From positions 2,542,001 through 2,606,000 of the forward strand of contig NZ_OY762426.1 in the NCBI RefSeq assembly GCF_963665675.1: 64,000 nucleotides of DNA. Direction: 5' to 3'. Shown here piece after piece: positions 46,101-53,644 of this stretch. The notes beneath the pieces are model-generated. The model was not told where the DNA came from. It worked only from the letters and a program-made list of their open reading frames with translations, and searched no databases. Position 1 is the stretch's first letter. Each line of letters opens with the position of its first letter. A program made the translations under genes and the position numbers. This DNA comes from an uncultured Methanolobus sp. Lineage in GTDB: Archaea; Halobacteriota; Methanosarcinia; Methanosarcinales; Methanosarcinaceae.

Positions 46101-47505
46101 CACTGATACAGGTTCAAGTGACCTGATTACTGTGAATGTTCCGGGAATAGACTCTAATGTGAGCAATCCGGTGTTCAACTTTAATGTCAGTGGATCATCT
46201 TCTAATCCTGGAAATCTTTCGGCTGCTGTAGTGAGAGGAGCAGAGCCCGGAAATGGTTCGTCACTTATCGGGAATGCGCTTGATATAAGGGTCCACAACG
46301 AATCAGACCCGAACTATTCATACCAGTTCGGCAGGAATGTATCGCTGACACTTGGGTATGACCCTTATCTTGTAAATAGCACAGGCAAGCTTGCTATTGC
46401 CTGGTATAATACTGATGAAGAAGTGTGGATTCCTTACATGAGCATTGTTAATACTTCAGTACATACGGTTACTACGAATATTACCCATCTGAGCATTTAT
46501 GCTCCAATGGAGGACAATACAGCACCTGTTATCAGCAGTGTTACAAATTCCAGCACATCGACAACTGTCAATCTTGAATGGTTTGCTTCAGATGATACTG
46601 ACCACACGGAAGTATGGAATGGTGTTTTACTCCTTGGAAATTACTCAGGGTCCGAAATGACAGATACCGGACTAAGTGCCAGCACTCTTTACAATTATAG
46701 TCTTCGTGCAGTAGACTATGTAGGAAATACCGGTGAATGGTTCAATACATCTGTGAGGACGATTACTCCAACCAGTACATCATCCACAAGCAGCTCTTCC
46801 GGCGGTGGAGGAGGCGGTGGAGGTGGTTCCACCGGTGAGGATGTGGGTAACATTGCATTCAAGGATGTGCTCTCTGTCTATTCAGGTAGTGGTGACCTTG
46901 TAGACTTTGATTTCACTAAAGAGCAGAATGAGATCGATTATATCCGTTACACTTCACTGAAGAATGCGGGTAAGATCACTGTAACAATAGAAATGCTGAA
47001 AAACACATCTGCACTTGTGGATGAAGCTCCCTCCGGATTTGTGTATAAAAACATGAATATATGGGTTGGAAAGACCGGCTATGCCACAGAGAGCAATATA
47101 AAAGACCCTGTCATAGGTTTTGTGGTCAGTAAAGAATGGCTGGGTGATAATGATGTCAACACTGATACTATAGTTCTTAACCGTTACAACGAGGATGTCT
47201 GGGCCAGGCTTGAAACTGAACAGACAGGGGAAGATGAAGAATATTATTACTTTGAGGCAAGTACACCAGGTTTTTCTCCGTTTGCTATAACTGCAGACCA
47301 GCCGACCACAACCATTACAGAACAAGAAACAATAAAAGAGCAGGTTGAAGCAGGTTCATCGAATGGTGGTGGCGATGAAGCGCCCGTGGTTTATGAGGAA
47401 TATGAGAACAGTGAAACTGACAAGAGCACACCTGCAGTATCGGGTGTTGTAACATTGTTGATAATTGCAGTTGTATCTGTGCTCCTCAGGAAACAGCAAA
47501 ATTAA
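43165..47505 (+). CDS. Secreted S8 (subtilisin-like) protease with PGF-pre-PGF domain
   Basis: 1446 residues, a shorter paralogue of the preceding protease. Signal peptide (~1-24), propeptide-like region, S8 domain with Asp249 (VAVCDSGLDTG), His286 (GHGTHVAGS) and Ser508 (GGTSMSTP), beta-sandwich domains, a fibronectin-like domain (~1125-1205), ten consecutive Gly (~1213), PGF-pre-PGF domain (~1225-1375) with NIWVGKTGYATES and FEASTPGFSPFAITAD, an acidic stretch, and a C-terminal helix ending LRKQQN. In place of the 17 repeats of its neighbour it has a few diverse modules. Both catalytic and C-terminal halves are alike, so the pair probably arose by duplication and swapped stalks. Confidence 0.9.
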   Translation: MCTKNKFLISMIIIFLLSSFSTSAATNNADKENNDMLLLKAGHVNTTFSVKSQNEVLLMSSAISEETSDYYILQFSGPAKEEWIHNVSSAGAGFYSYVPNNAFIVRMNTSVKSQVQEDNFVKWIGEYKSFYKYDPEMVDDNTENGFFSSETEKNQTYFISLFSEDEYAKVVESLDAQGVEVLSGSGKIIRIQTSPDMIDDISMIKGISWIEEYVQPTINNDIAAGIINVDTVRQNHSLKGSGQIVAVCDSGLDTGINDNSMHADIRGRILSLTDTYDGNAADSLGHGTHVAGSVLGNGSLSNGQYSGMAPEAELVFQSVGDGSRYLYLPDDLSEVFQAAYDKGARIHTNSWGSSLSGAYTEYSQQVDQFMWEHQDMLILFSAGNSGVDSDRDGVIDLDSIGSPGTAKNCLTVGASENERGDAFNISPYIIWGSAWPEKYPESPISDDYMADDSNGIAAFSSRGPTNDGRIKPDVVAPGTFIASTKSSVSSETGWGPINSNYLYMGGTSMSTPITAGAAALVREYYTEVENLSSPSAALLKATIINGACNITPGQYGTGVFQEIDGRYDYSQGWGRVDIENSVYPQFPVVMEYYDYVALNYGESWNVSYDILYTSEPVRVTLVWTDYPGAANVDPQLINNLDLIVAAPDDTYYGNGAPDTVNNVEGVELLEPEAGTYTITVNGTNFKDLNNAPTQNFSLVISYGDVSNIYMYPEHNSYTTNTTTEVHMNLTHADGINSSSINMMIDGSSVVPSLEAISGGYKVENQTSQPYSEGFHNVSVSALTDQNEELNYGWRFYVSVGENILTVQNPLENAVIQNNTVMINASSNKLCDFWYNIDNGTNSTAQSGYTLNASTGLAEGNHNITVFAEDITGAVNSTTVNFTVFTESADIESPSAGTVYYLPEDSFTLNGTVGVATNVSVYVNGALTNYSEPVSNGMFNITNVPLSNGTNAINVSAMYNNSLTDYFAVNTTIYVSLGQTTDTGSSDLITVNVPGIDSNVSNPVFNFNVSGSSSNPGNLSAAVVRGAEPGNGSSLIGNALDIRVHNESDPNYSYQFGRNVSLTLGYDPYLVNSTGKLAIAWYNTDEEVWIPYMSIVNTSVHTVTTNITHLSIYAPMEDNTAPVISSVTNSSTSTTVNLEWFASDDTDHTEVWNGVLLLGNYSGSEMTDTGLSASTLYNYSLRAVDYVGNTGEWFNTSVRTITPTSTSSTSSSSGGGGGGGGGSTGEDVGNIAFKDVLSVYSGSGDLVDFDFTKEQNEIDYIRYTSLKNAGKITVTIEMLKNTSALVDEAPSGFVYKNMNIWVGKTGYATESNIKDPVIGFVVSKEWLGDNDVNTDTIVLNRYNEDVWARLETEQTGEDEEYYYFEASTPGFSPFAITADQPTTTITEQETIKEQVEAGSSNGGGDEAPVVYEEYENSETDKSTPAVSGVVTLLIIAVVSVLLRKQQN

Positions 47506-47543
47506 TATTCAACTCCGTCCCATTTAGCGCCGGAGATATCAAG

Positions 47544-48563
47544 TTGAAAGGAACAGTGCTTGGCATTGAAGGAACTGCATGGAACCTCAGTGCTGCCATC
47601 GTTAATGAGAAAGATGTAATTGCGGAGGTTTCCGATATGTATAAACCTCCTACTGGCGGGATACACCCCAGGGAAGCCGCCCAGCACCATGCAAAGTATG
47701 CTTCCTATGTTGTAAAAGGAGTACTTGAGGAAGCAAAGCAGAAAGGAGTTGAAGCTTCTGATATTGATTCAATTTCCTTCTCGCAGGGTCCGGGACTTGG
47801 AGCCTGCCTGCGTACTGTGGCTACTGCTGCCAGAATGCTTGCAATTAGTCTTGATGTTCCTCTTGTTGGTGTCAATCACTGTCTTGCCCATGTCGAGGTT
47901 GGCCGCTGGAAAACTCCGGCAACTGACCCGGTTACACTGTATGTCAGTGGTGCCAATTCCCAGGTTCTGGCTTACAGGATGGGAAGATACAGGGTTTTTG
48001 GAGAAACACTTGATATAGGACTTGGAAATGCTTTTGATAAATTCGCGCGTAGCGCAGGCCTCGGACATCCGGGTGGACCGCAGATAGAACAGTTTGCCAG
48101 AAATGCTTCCAATTACATTCCGCTTCCTTATGTTGTAAAAGGAATGGACTTATCATTTTCAGGACTTTCAACTGCAGCTACAGCAGCACTAAAAGACAAT
48201 TCCATGGAGGATGTGTGTTATTCTTTCCAGGAAACTGCTTTTGCAATGGTTGTCGAGGTTACTGAACGTGCGCTTGCTCACACTGGAAAGAATGAGGTGC
48301 TTCTTGCAGGCGGTGTCGGTGCTAACATGAGACTTCGGGAAATGCTTGATATCATGTGTAATGAGCGCGGTGCTAATTTCTATGTACCGGAAAAGAGGTT
48401 CATGGGTGATAATGGAGCCATGATAGCTTATCTTGGGCTTTTGATGTATGATTCAGGTAATGTGATTGATGTTGAGAACTCACATGTAAACCCAAATTTC
48501 AGACCGGATGATGTCGATGTGACATGGATTCCCAGGGATTTAGAGGAAAGGGGGCAGGCATGA
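47544..48563 (+). CDS. kae1: tRNA N6-threonylcarbamoyladenosine synthesis protein Kae1
   Basis: Catalytic subunit of the KEOPS complex, which installs t6A at position 37 of ANN-decoding tRNAs. 339 residues with TTG start preceded by GGAGAT. ASKHA-fold motifs are visible: GIEGTAWNLSAAIV at the N-terminus, metal-ligand histidines in VNHCLAHVEVG (~110-120), LDIGLGNAFDKFAR, GGPQIEQFA and LAGGVGANMRLREML. Kae1 and Bud32 are fused in some methanogens; here they are separate frames overlapping by four bases (ATGA). Confidence 0.95.
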   Translation: MKGTVLGIEGTAWNLSAAIVNEKDVIAEVSDMYKPPTGGIHPREAAQHHAKYASYVVKGVLEEAKQKGVEASDIDSISFSQGPGLGACLRTVATAARMLAISLDVPLVGVNHCLAHVEVGRWKTPATDPVTLYVSGANSQVLAYRMGRYRVFGETLDIGLGNAFDKFARSAGLGHPGGPQIEQFARNASNYIPLPYVVKGMDLSFSGLSTAATAALKDNSMEDVCYSFQETAFAMVVEVTERALAHTGKNEVLLAGGVGANMRLREMLDIMCNERGANFYVPEKRFMGDNGAMIAYLGLLMYDSGNVIDVENSHVNPNFRPDDVDVTWIPRDLEERGQA

Positions 48564-49132
48564 ATCTGAATAATGGTGCCGAGGCTGTCGTCAGGGTTGA
48601 GGACGGTATGCTTGTCAAGGAAAGGGTTCCGAAGAACTATCGTCAGAAAGAACTTGATGAACGCATCAGGAAAGAGAGAACAAAAGCCGAAGCACGAATT
48701 ATATCCGAGGCAAGAAGAGCCGGTGTTCCAACTCCAATTATTTATGATATTGAGAATTCCACAATAAAGATGCAGTATATTGACGGAGTTGCACTGAAAC
48801 ACGTGATAGATGAGAAACTCAGTGAGCAGATTGGTGTTCTTGTTGCAGAACTGCACGCCGCAGGAATCATCCATGGTGACCTGACAACCTCCAATCTTAT
48901 ACTTTTTAATGATAAGATTTACATGATAGACTTCGGTTTATCTTTTTCAGAAGGCAGTGTCGAAGCACGTGGTGTGGATGTGCATGTCCTTTTCAGGACA
49001 TTTGAAAGCACACACAGGAATCATGAAAAACTTATAGAGGCATTCTGCCGTGGATACAGGAAAGAACTCGGGCAGGCTGATGAAGTGCTTGAAAGAGTGA
49101 AAGAAATAGAGAAGAGGGGAAGATATGCGTAA
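48560..49132 (+). CDS. bud32: KEOPS complex kinase/ATPase Bud32
   Basis: 190-residue minimal RIO/piD261-type kinase that activates Kae1. The start MNLNNGAEAVVRVEDG at 48560 overlaps the kae1 stop as ATGA; an upstream in-frame ATG is inside kae1 and unlikely. Visible: Lys in KERVPKNYRQKELD, the RIO-like EARIISEARRAGVPTP, the catalytic loop IIHGDLTTSNLI with Asp, and YMIDFGLSF as the DFG equivalent. Followed by an 8-bp overlap with the pyrophosphatase gene. Confidence 0.93.
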   Translation: MNLNNGAEAVVRVEDGMLVKERVPKNYRQKELDERIRKERTKAEARIISEARRAGVPTPIIYDIENSTIKMQYIDGVALKHVIDEKLSEQIGVLVAELHAAGIIHGDLTTSNLILFNDKIYMIDFGLSFSEGSVEARGVDVHVLFRTFESTHRNHEKLIEAFCRGYRKELGQADEVLERVKEIEKRGRYA

Positions 49133-49679
49133 GATCGTTTTTGTTACAGGTAATAAAGGAAAATTCAGGGAAGTTAAGGATATTCTTGCTGCTAAGGGAT
49201 TTGAGGTTATACAGAACACCGATGGTTACCCGGAACTTCAGGAAGATGATCTGGAGCCTATTGCAGCCTATGGTGCCAGATGGGCATCTGATAAACTTGG
49301 ACTTCCTGTAATGGTTGATGATTCAGGTCTTTTCATTAATGTACTAAATGGATTCCCTGGGCCGTATTCTGCTTTTGTGGAGAAGAATCTTGGAAATCCC
49401 AGAGTGCTTAAGATCATGGAAGGTGAGGCAGATAGATCTGCAGTGTTCAAGTCTGTAATAGGATATTGTGAACCGGGAGCTGAACCACTGACTTTTACTG
49501 GGACTGTGGAAGGGAAGATCGCCTTTGAAGAACTTGGCACAGGTGGTTTCGGATACGACCCGATATTTGATTACAATGGAAAGACATTCGGAGAGCTTGG
49601 TGATGAATTCAAGAACACAGTTTCACACCGCAGGCGCGCTGTTGATAAGTTTGTAGAGTGGCTGGATTCACAAGGCTGA
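49125..49679 (+). CDS. XTP/dITP pyrophosphatase (RdgB/HAM1 family)
   Basis: 184 residues. Hydrolyses non-canonical purine nucleoside triphosphates (XTP, dITP) to monophosphates, cleaning the nucleotide pool. Motifs: FVTGNKGKFREVKDIL (N-terminal phosphate loop), VMVDDSGLFI with acidic metal ligands, GFPGPYSAFV, GTGGFGYDPIF and SHRRRAVDKF. The start overlaps the bud32 end by 8 bp, consistent with translational coupling of kae1, bud32 and this gene. Confidence 0.93.
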   Translation: MRKIVFVTGNKGKFREVKDILAAKGFEVIQNTDGYPELQEDDLEPIAAYGARWASDKLGLPVMVDDSGLFINVLNGFPGPYSAFVEKNLGNPRVLKIMEGEADRSAVFKSVIGYCEPGAEPLTFTGTVEGKIAFEELGTGGFGYDPIFDYNGKTFGELGDEFKNTVSHRRRAVDKFVEWLDSQG

Positions 49680-49691
49680 CTTTCAGTTATG

Positions 49692-49763
49692 GTGTATTAT
49701 TATTGTATTATTATTGTATTGTATTATTATTGTATTGTATTATTATTGTATTGTATTGTATTG
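49692..49763. repeat. TATTATTGTATTG simple-sequence repeat
   Basis: About 70 bp built from TATTATTGTATTG and TGTATT units, immediately after the pyrophosphatase gene. It contains no G-C stem and looks like slippage-prone low-complexity DNA; it may contribute a T-rich transcript end. Confidence 0.8.
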
Positions 49764-49791
49764 ATTCGATTAAGTACAGGGATGTGAAAAA

Positions 49792-50373
49792 GTGGGGGCT
49801 GGAAACAGTTCTTTTTTCAGGGATACCAGAGGTATTGATACAGTTCCGTTGAAAATGGTATTTCATCTTGCTATAACAGGTGCCATTATTTTTCTCATGG
49901 CTTTCTCGTGGAATAATGTGGCACCGTTTTACTCAGGAGCTAAGAATAGGAAACAGATCAATTCTGCAGTTCTTGACATAGTGTCAATACAGGACGAATA
50001 TGCCAGGAATCTTCAAGATCTTAGTTTTACGGAAGGTTCCATGTGCAGCATTGAACTTTCATTGCCTGATGCAAGATTTCTGGCATTTGGTGTAGACCCG
50101 GACCATGATATGAATGGTAATCTCAGTGATAGTTCGTGGCTGGTTGAGAATAATACAATAATCTGCCAGTATGAAAACGGTGTAAGGAATCTGTATCACA
50201 TTGATGGTGAAACCATCATTTTCAAAAAAGGCAGGCTGGACAATTCCACAGGTTTGTGGCTGCCTGATGAAGATGCTGATTCTACGGGAATTGTAATTGA
50301 AGGTCCGATATCAGGAACTTTCAATTTCGAGTTGATACCTGACGATGGAAAATATACACTGTCACATTTTTAG
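49792..50373 (+). CDS. Hypothetical membrane-anchored protein, pilin-like N-terminus
   Basis: 193-residue protein with GTG start. It has a polar stretch (FFRDTRGIDTVPLK) and a single hydrophobic helix (~residues 23-43), followed by a soluble domain. The basic-polar segment ahead of one N-terminal helix resembles archaeal type IV pilin or pilin-associated proteins such as the DUF7266-type set, but there is no clear class III signal cleavage site. No other pilus genes are near. The gene follows the 70-bp repeat and precedes insertion element copy B. Function unknown. Confidence 0.5.
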   Translation: MGAGNSSFFRDTRGIDTVPLKMVFHLAITGAIIFLMAFSWNNVAPFYSGAKNRKQINSAVLDIVSIQDEYARNLQDLSFTEGSMCSIELSLPDARFLAFGVDPDHDMNGNLSDSSWLVENNTIICQYENGVRNLYHIDGETIIFKKGRLDNSTGLWLPDEDADSTGIVIEGPISGTFNFELIPDDGKYTLSHF

Positions 50374-50760
50374 AATTAGTGCTATCATTCTTATCTATCG
50401 ATGTCATGAATAACTAGAATGATCCCGGAGGGTACGGCGAAGCCGGCGTTTTCCCATCAGATGGCACACCATAATTCAGAGAGTAATGAGAAATACTTTC
50501 TTCGAGGCCTTCTGTAGATTCCCCGGCATAAATGCAATAATCTTTGGAATAATCTTCTGTATGGCAGTCTCGGAATGTGCCGCCTTTGGAGGATGGTTAC
50601 TTTGTTTTTAGTCTGCTGGTTGTTTTTCTGAAAATAGAATAAGCGAATATTGTGTCATTCAGATCAACAGTATTTCCACATAGCCTGAAAATAAAAAGTT
50701 TTCAGATCAACATGAAACAAAAGTCATGTTGATTCTGTTTAAGTAAGTGAAATCTGATAT
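50374..50760. other. 387-bp gap holding insertion element copy B
   Basis: No coding frame is supported. A GC-rich stretch with GGCGAAGCCGGCG (50437-50449) may form a hairpin after the pilin-like gene; the rest is the degenerate element and the AT-rich end of aroA. Confidence 0.6.
50506..50685. mobile_element. Short degenerate insertion element (copy B)
   Basis: Homologous to the element at 12637-13121, in opposite orientation. Its ends are GGCCTTCTGTAGATTCC (50506-50522) and TATTTCCACATAGCC (50671-50685), matching the terminal repeats of copy A loosely. The core 50548-50640 aligns with the minus strand of 12690-12770 over long identical runs such as TTTGTTTTTAGT and continues to the right end. 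It lacks about 300 bp of copy A's interior, so it resembles a MITE-like deletion derivative. Confidence 0.5.
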
Positions 50761-52038
50761 TTAGATAAGTTCTACTTCTGCGCCCAGTTCTTTCATTACT
50801 TCAAAGAAATTGGGGAATGAAATGTCCACAGCTTCGGCAGTGTCGATCACAGTATCTCCGGCAACCATTCCGGCAATGGTAAGTGCCATTATTATCCTGT
50901 GGTCGTGCCATCCGTGAAGTTCGGCCCCTCTCAATGTTCCGCCTGTGACAATAAGCTGATCAGGCTCTTCCCTGACAGAAATTCCCATCTTGGTCAGCTC
51001 AAGTGCCATTGCATGCAATCTGTCGGTTTCCTTGTAGCGTACGTGTTCTGCATTTTCGATTACTGTGGTCCCCTCTGCACATGCAGCCAGCACTGCAATT
51101 GTTGGAACAAGATCAGGCGTTGCACCGGCATCGAATACTGTTCCTTTGAGGCCGTTGCCTGTGATCTGCGCTATGCCAGTTTCCTTGTTCCATGAGATCC
51201 TTGCACCCATACGCTCAAGGACATCGATGATCTCTATGTCACCCTGTTTTGAAGGGAAGAGGTTCTTTACAGTAACAGTAGACCCGGTTACTGCAGCAGC
51301 TGCAAGCAGATAAGAAGCTGAGGAGAAATCCCCGGGAACCGTATAATCCTGCAGGTTGTACTTCTGGTTTGCAGGAATAATAAATTTGATAGTTGTCCCT
51401 TCTTCCACAAGTATCTCTACACCTGCCTTTTCGATCAGTTCCATAGTGACATCAACGTATGGTCTGGACTTCATCTCTCCTTTGATTGAAAGTGTTGTAC
51501 TCTGGGTGGTCAGAGGACATGCAATGAGAAGTGCTGAAATGAACTGTGAACTGATGGAGCCGTCAATGGTTGTAATGGCACCTTTCAGGCCACCTCTGAC
51601 TACAAGAGGTGCACAGCCGTTTCCTCTGGTAGAGTATGCCTCTACACCAAGCTTGTTAAGAACGTCAAGAAGGGGCTGGTTTGGCCTGTTCCTTATGGAG
51701 CTGTCACCGGTAAGTACGGTAACTCCGTTTGTAAGTGATGATACTGCGGTCATAAAACGCAGTGTGGTTCCTGAGTTAGCCACGTCTATAATGTTATTTG
51801 GTATGTGAGGTTTACCATTCACTCCCTTCACGTGAATTCTATCCTCAAATGTTTCTATGTTTGCTCCTAGTGCCTCTGCTGCACGAATACTTGCAAGTGT
51901 ATCGGCTGACATGAGGGGGCGGTGTATCACACAGTCATCGGACAGTGCAGCAATTGTAATTGCACGATGGGTATAACTTTTTGATGGCGGTGCAAATACT
52001 TCACCATCTACCTTTGAAGTGCTGACAGATACTTTCAT
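50761..52038 (-). CDS. aroA: 3-phosphoshikimate 1-carboxyvinyltransferase (EPSP synthase)
   Basis: 425 residues. Joins phosphoenolpyruvate to shikimate-3-phosphate in aromatic amino acid synthesis. Motifs: APPSKSYTHRAITIAALS near the N-terminus with the conserved Lys and Arg, NSGTTLRFMTAV, SQFISALLIACPL and the C-terminal DHRIIMALTIAGM. Length is usual for the family. It is alone on the minus strand, with DUF488 divergent from it across a 325-bp gap. Confidence 0.96.
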   Translation of the reverse strand: MKVSVSTSKVDGEVFAPPSKSYTHRAITIAALSDDCVIHRPLMSADTLASIRAAEALGANIETFEDRIHVKGVNGKPHIPNNIIDVANSGTTLRFMTAVSSLTNGVTVLTGDSSIRNRPNQPLLDVLNKLGVEAYSTRGNGCAPLVVRGGLKGAITTIDGSISSQFISALLIACPLTTQSTTLSIKGEMKSRPYVDVTMELIEKAGVEILVEEGTTIKFIIPANQKYNLQDYTVPGDFSSASYLLAAAAVTGSTVTVKNLFPSKQGDIEIIDVLERMGARISWNKETGIAQITGNGLKGTVFDAGATPDLVPTIAVLAACAEGTTVIENAEHVRYKETDRLHAMALELTKMGISVREEPDQLIVTGGTLRGAELHGWHDHRIIMALTIAGMVAGDTVIDTAEAVDISFPNFFEVMKELGAEVELI

Positions 52039-52363
52039 TTTATCCTCTTTTATCCCAGATTATGTAAAGTGTAATCAGTAATGTCTTAATATCTCATTCC
52101 TTTTATTCAGACATAATTAATTTAAATTGGCAGGACACAAATAAGAATTTATCCTTAGTTACTTGTGACAAAATGCCTTTCTCTATGATATTCTTATCGA
52201 TGTACTAACGATAACCTAATACCCTTTTTGCTAAAAACACATTTAATCCTGGTCTAATCCGCGTAAAATGTACTGTATCTTCCGATCTCTTTTTATCATA
52301 TGCCGCAAAATCTCAGGATAGATAATTCGATATCAGCATATATTACACACGATGGTGCGAAGA
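52039..52363. other. 325-bp divergent promoter region of aroA and DUF488
   Basis: AT-rich, with TTATCG and CGATAA arms (52195-52215) forming a small inverted repeat and TATA-like stretches near 52290 and 52334. No coding frame was seen. It presumably holds both promoters, but the boxes are not well defined. Confidence 0.4.
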
Positions 52364-52798
52364 ATGAAGTGCTATACCATAGGATACGGAAACCGTCAGC
52401 TTGATGAGTTCATTTTCATGCTGGCAAAGAACAGGATCACACATCTGGTCGATATCAGAAAGTATCCACAGTCAACTTTCAAGGTATATGACAGGGAATC
52501 GCTTGAAGATGTACTTCCAAAGAACAGTATTCTTTATTATCATTGTGAAGGTGTTGGAGGTATGCGTGAATCCACATATGTGGAGTATATGGATACGGAG
52601 TCATTCCAGAGCAGCCTGGGCAAACTGATATCTCTTATCAGTAAAGTTAACTCCGAAAACGGCAGGTTAGTTCTGATGTGTGCTGAAAAAAGTCCGAAAG
52701 GCTGTCACAGGCACTATCTTTCAAATAAACTTGAAGAAAAAGGTATTGAGGTCATCCACCTTGTTGAACAGGGGCAGACAAGCCTCTTTAATTTTTAG
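52364..52798 (+). CDS. DUF488 family protein
   Basis: 144 residues, small Cys/His-containing protein of the DUF488 family. Recognisable: MKCYTIGYGNRQLDEF at the start, DIRKYPQSTF, and the family signature LMCAEKSPKGCHRHYLS near residue 105. Start MKCYTIGYGNR at 52364 is chosen over the ATG at 52352, since homologues start at this point and GGTG precedes it. Family function is unknown; members are sometimes placed near DNA-metabolism genes. Confidence 0.85.
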   Translation: MKCYTIGYGNRQLDEFIFMLAKNRITHLVDIRKYPQSTFKVYDRESLEDVLPKNSILYYHCEGVGGMRESTYVEYMDTESFQSSLGKLISLISKVNSENGRLVLMCAEKSPKGCHRHYLSNKLEEKGIEVIHLVEQGQTSLFNF

Positions 52799-52824
52799 TA
52801 ATTCAACTTATCTTAATCTGACTC

Positions 52825-53589
52825 TTACATTGCGCGAAGACGCCTGATACGTTCTTCCGTAGCAGGATGTGTCCTGAACAGGTTCATCAGTGATCTGCCT
52901 TTCAGTGGATTTACAATGAACATGTGCGCAGTGGTCTCTGATGGCTGTACATCGCCTCTTCTTTGATGATAGCTGCCGCTCCCATGCTCAAGTTTCTCAA
53001 GGGCGCTGGCAAGAGCCCATGGTTTCTGTGAGATCTGTGCTCCTTCTTCATCAGCCGCGAATTCCCTTGATCTGGAGATCGCGAGCTGGATGACAGTTGC
53101 TGCCAGAGGCGCTACTATTGCAAGTGCCAGGAATCCGATGATGTTTCCGCCACCTTCGCTGTCCCTTCCGCCAAAGCCGCCGAATATAGCAGCCCATTTG
53201 ACCCAGGTTGCTATCATTGTGATAACACCGGCAATTGTTGCTGCAACCGCGCTGATAAGCGTGTCTCTGTGTTTTACGTGTGCAAGTTCGTGTGCCAGGA
53301 CACCTTCGAGTTCCTCGGCGCTTAAAAGGTTCAGTATCCCGGTTGTTGCAGCTACTGCTGCGTGCTGGGGGTCCCTGCCTGTTGCAAATGCATTTGGCAT
53401 GGAGGTGTTCACAATATATACCTTTGGCATTGGTAAACCTGCACGCATGGCAAGTTTCTGTACAATTTCATATAATTGTGGTGCTTCGGCTGCAGTGACT
53501 TCCTGAGCACGGTACATTTTCAGGACAATCTTATCACTATACCAGTAGCTTCCAAAGTTCATAATGACCGCGAATACGAATGCGATCAT
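52825..53589 (-). CDS. htpX: Zinc metalloprotease HtpX, 5' end missing
   Basis: 254 residues of a membrane zinc protease that degrades misfolded membrane proteins. HELAH (residues 100-104) and [11 protein letters not shown] supply the metal site; three hydrophobic helices remain. The usual protein is about 290 residues and starts with a first helix and a GMxIAF-type stretch. Here the frame begins [20 protein letters not shown], exactly inside that stretch. Upstream an in-frame stop lies after seven residues, and the integrase start is only 55 bp away, so there is no room for the missing ~35 codons. No ribosome binding site precedes the ATG. The gene is likely cut by element integration; it may still be expressed as a shortened protein. 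Confidence 0.75.
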   Translation of the reverse strand: MIAFVFAVIMNFGSYWYSDKIVLKMYRAQEVTAAEAPQLYEIVQKLAMRAGLPMPKVYIVNTSMPNAFATGRDPQHAAVAATTGILNLLSAEELEGVLAHELAHVKHRDTLISAVAATIAGVITMIATWVKWAAIFGGFGGRDSEGGGNIIGFLALAIVAPLAATVIQLAISRSREFAADEEGAQISQKPWALASALEKLEHGSGSYHQRRGDVQPSETTAHMFIVNPLKGRSLMNLFRTHPATEERIRRLRAM

Positions 53590-53604
53590 CTTGACATAAT
53601 AGGA

Positions 53605-53619
53605 ATGTTTTTAAAACAT
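53605..53619. promoter_or_regulatory. Palindrome between htpX and integrase
   Basis: ATGTTTT-T-AAAACAT is a perfect inverted repeat around a central T. It lies 26 bp before the integrase start, so it may be the integrase promoter's TTTTTAAAA box, an operator, or part of the attachment site. Confidence 0.45.
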
Positions 53620-53644
53620 ATTGACGTTTCAATATTGTGGTAAA

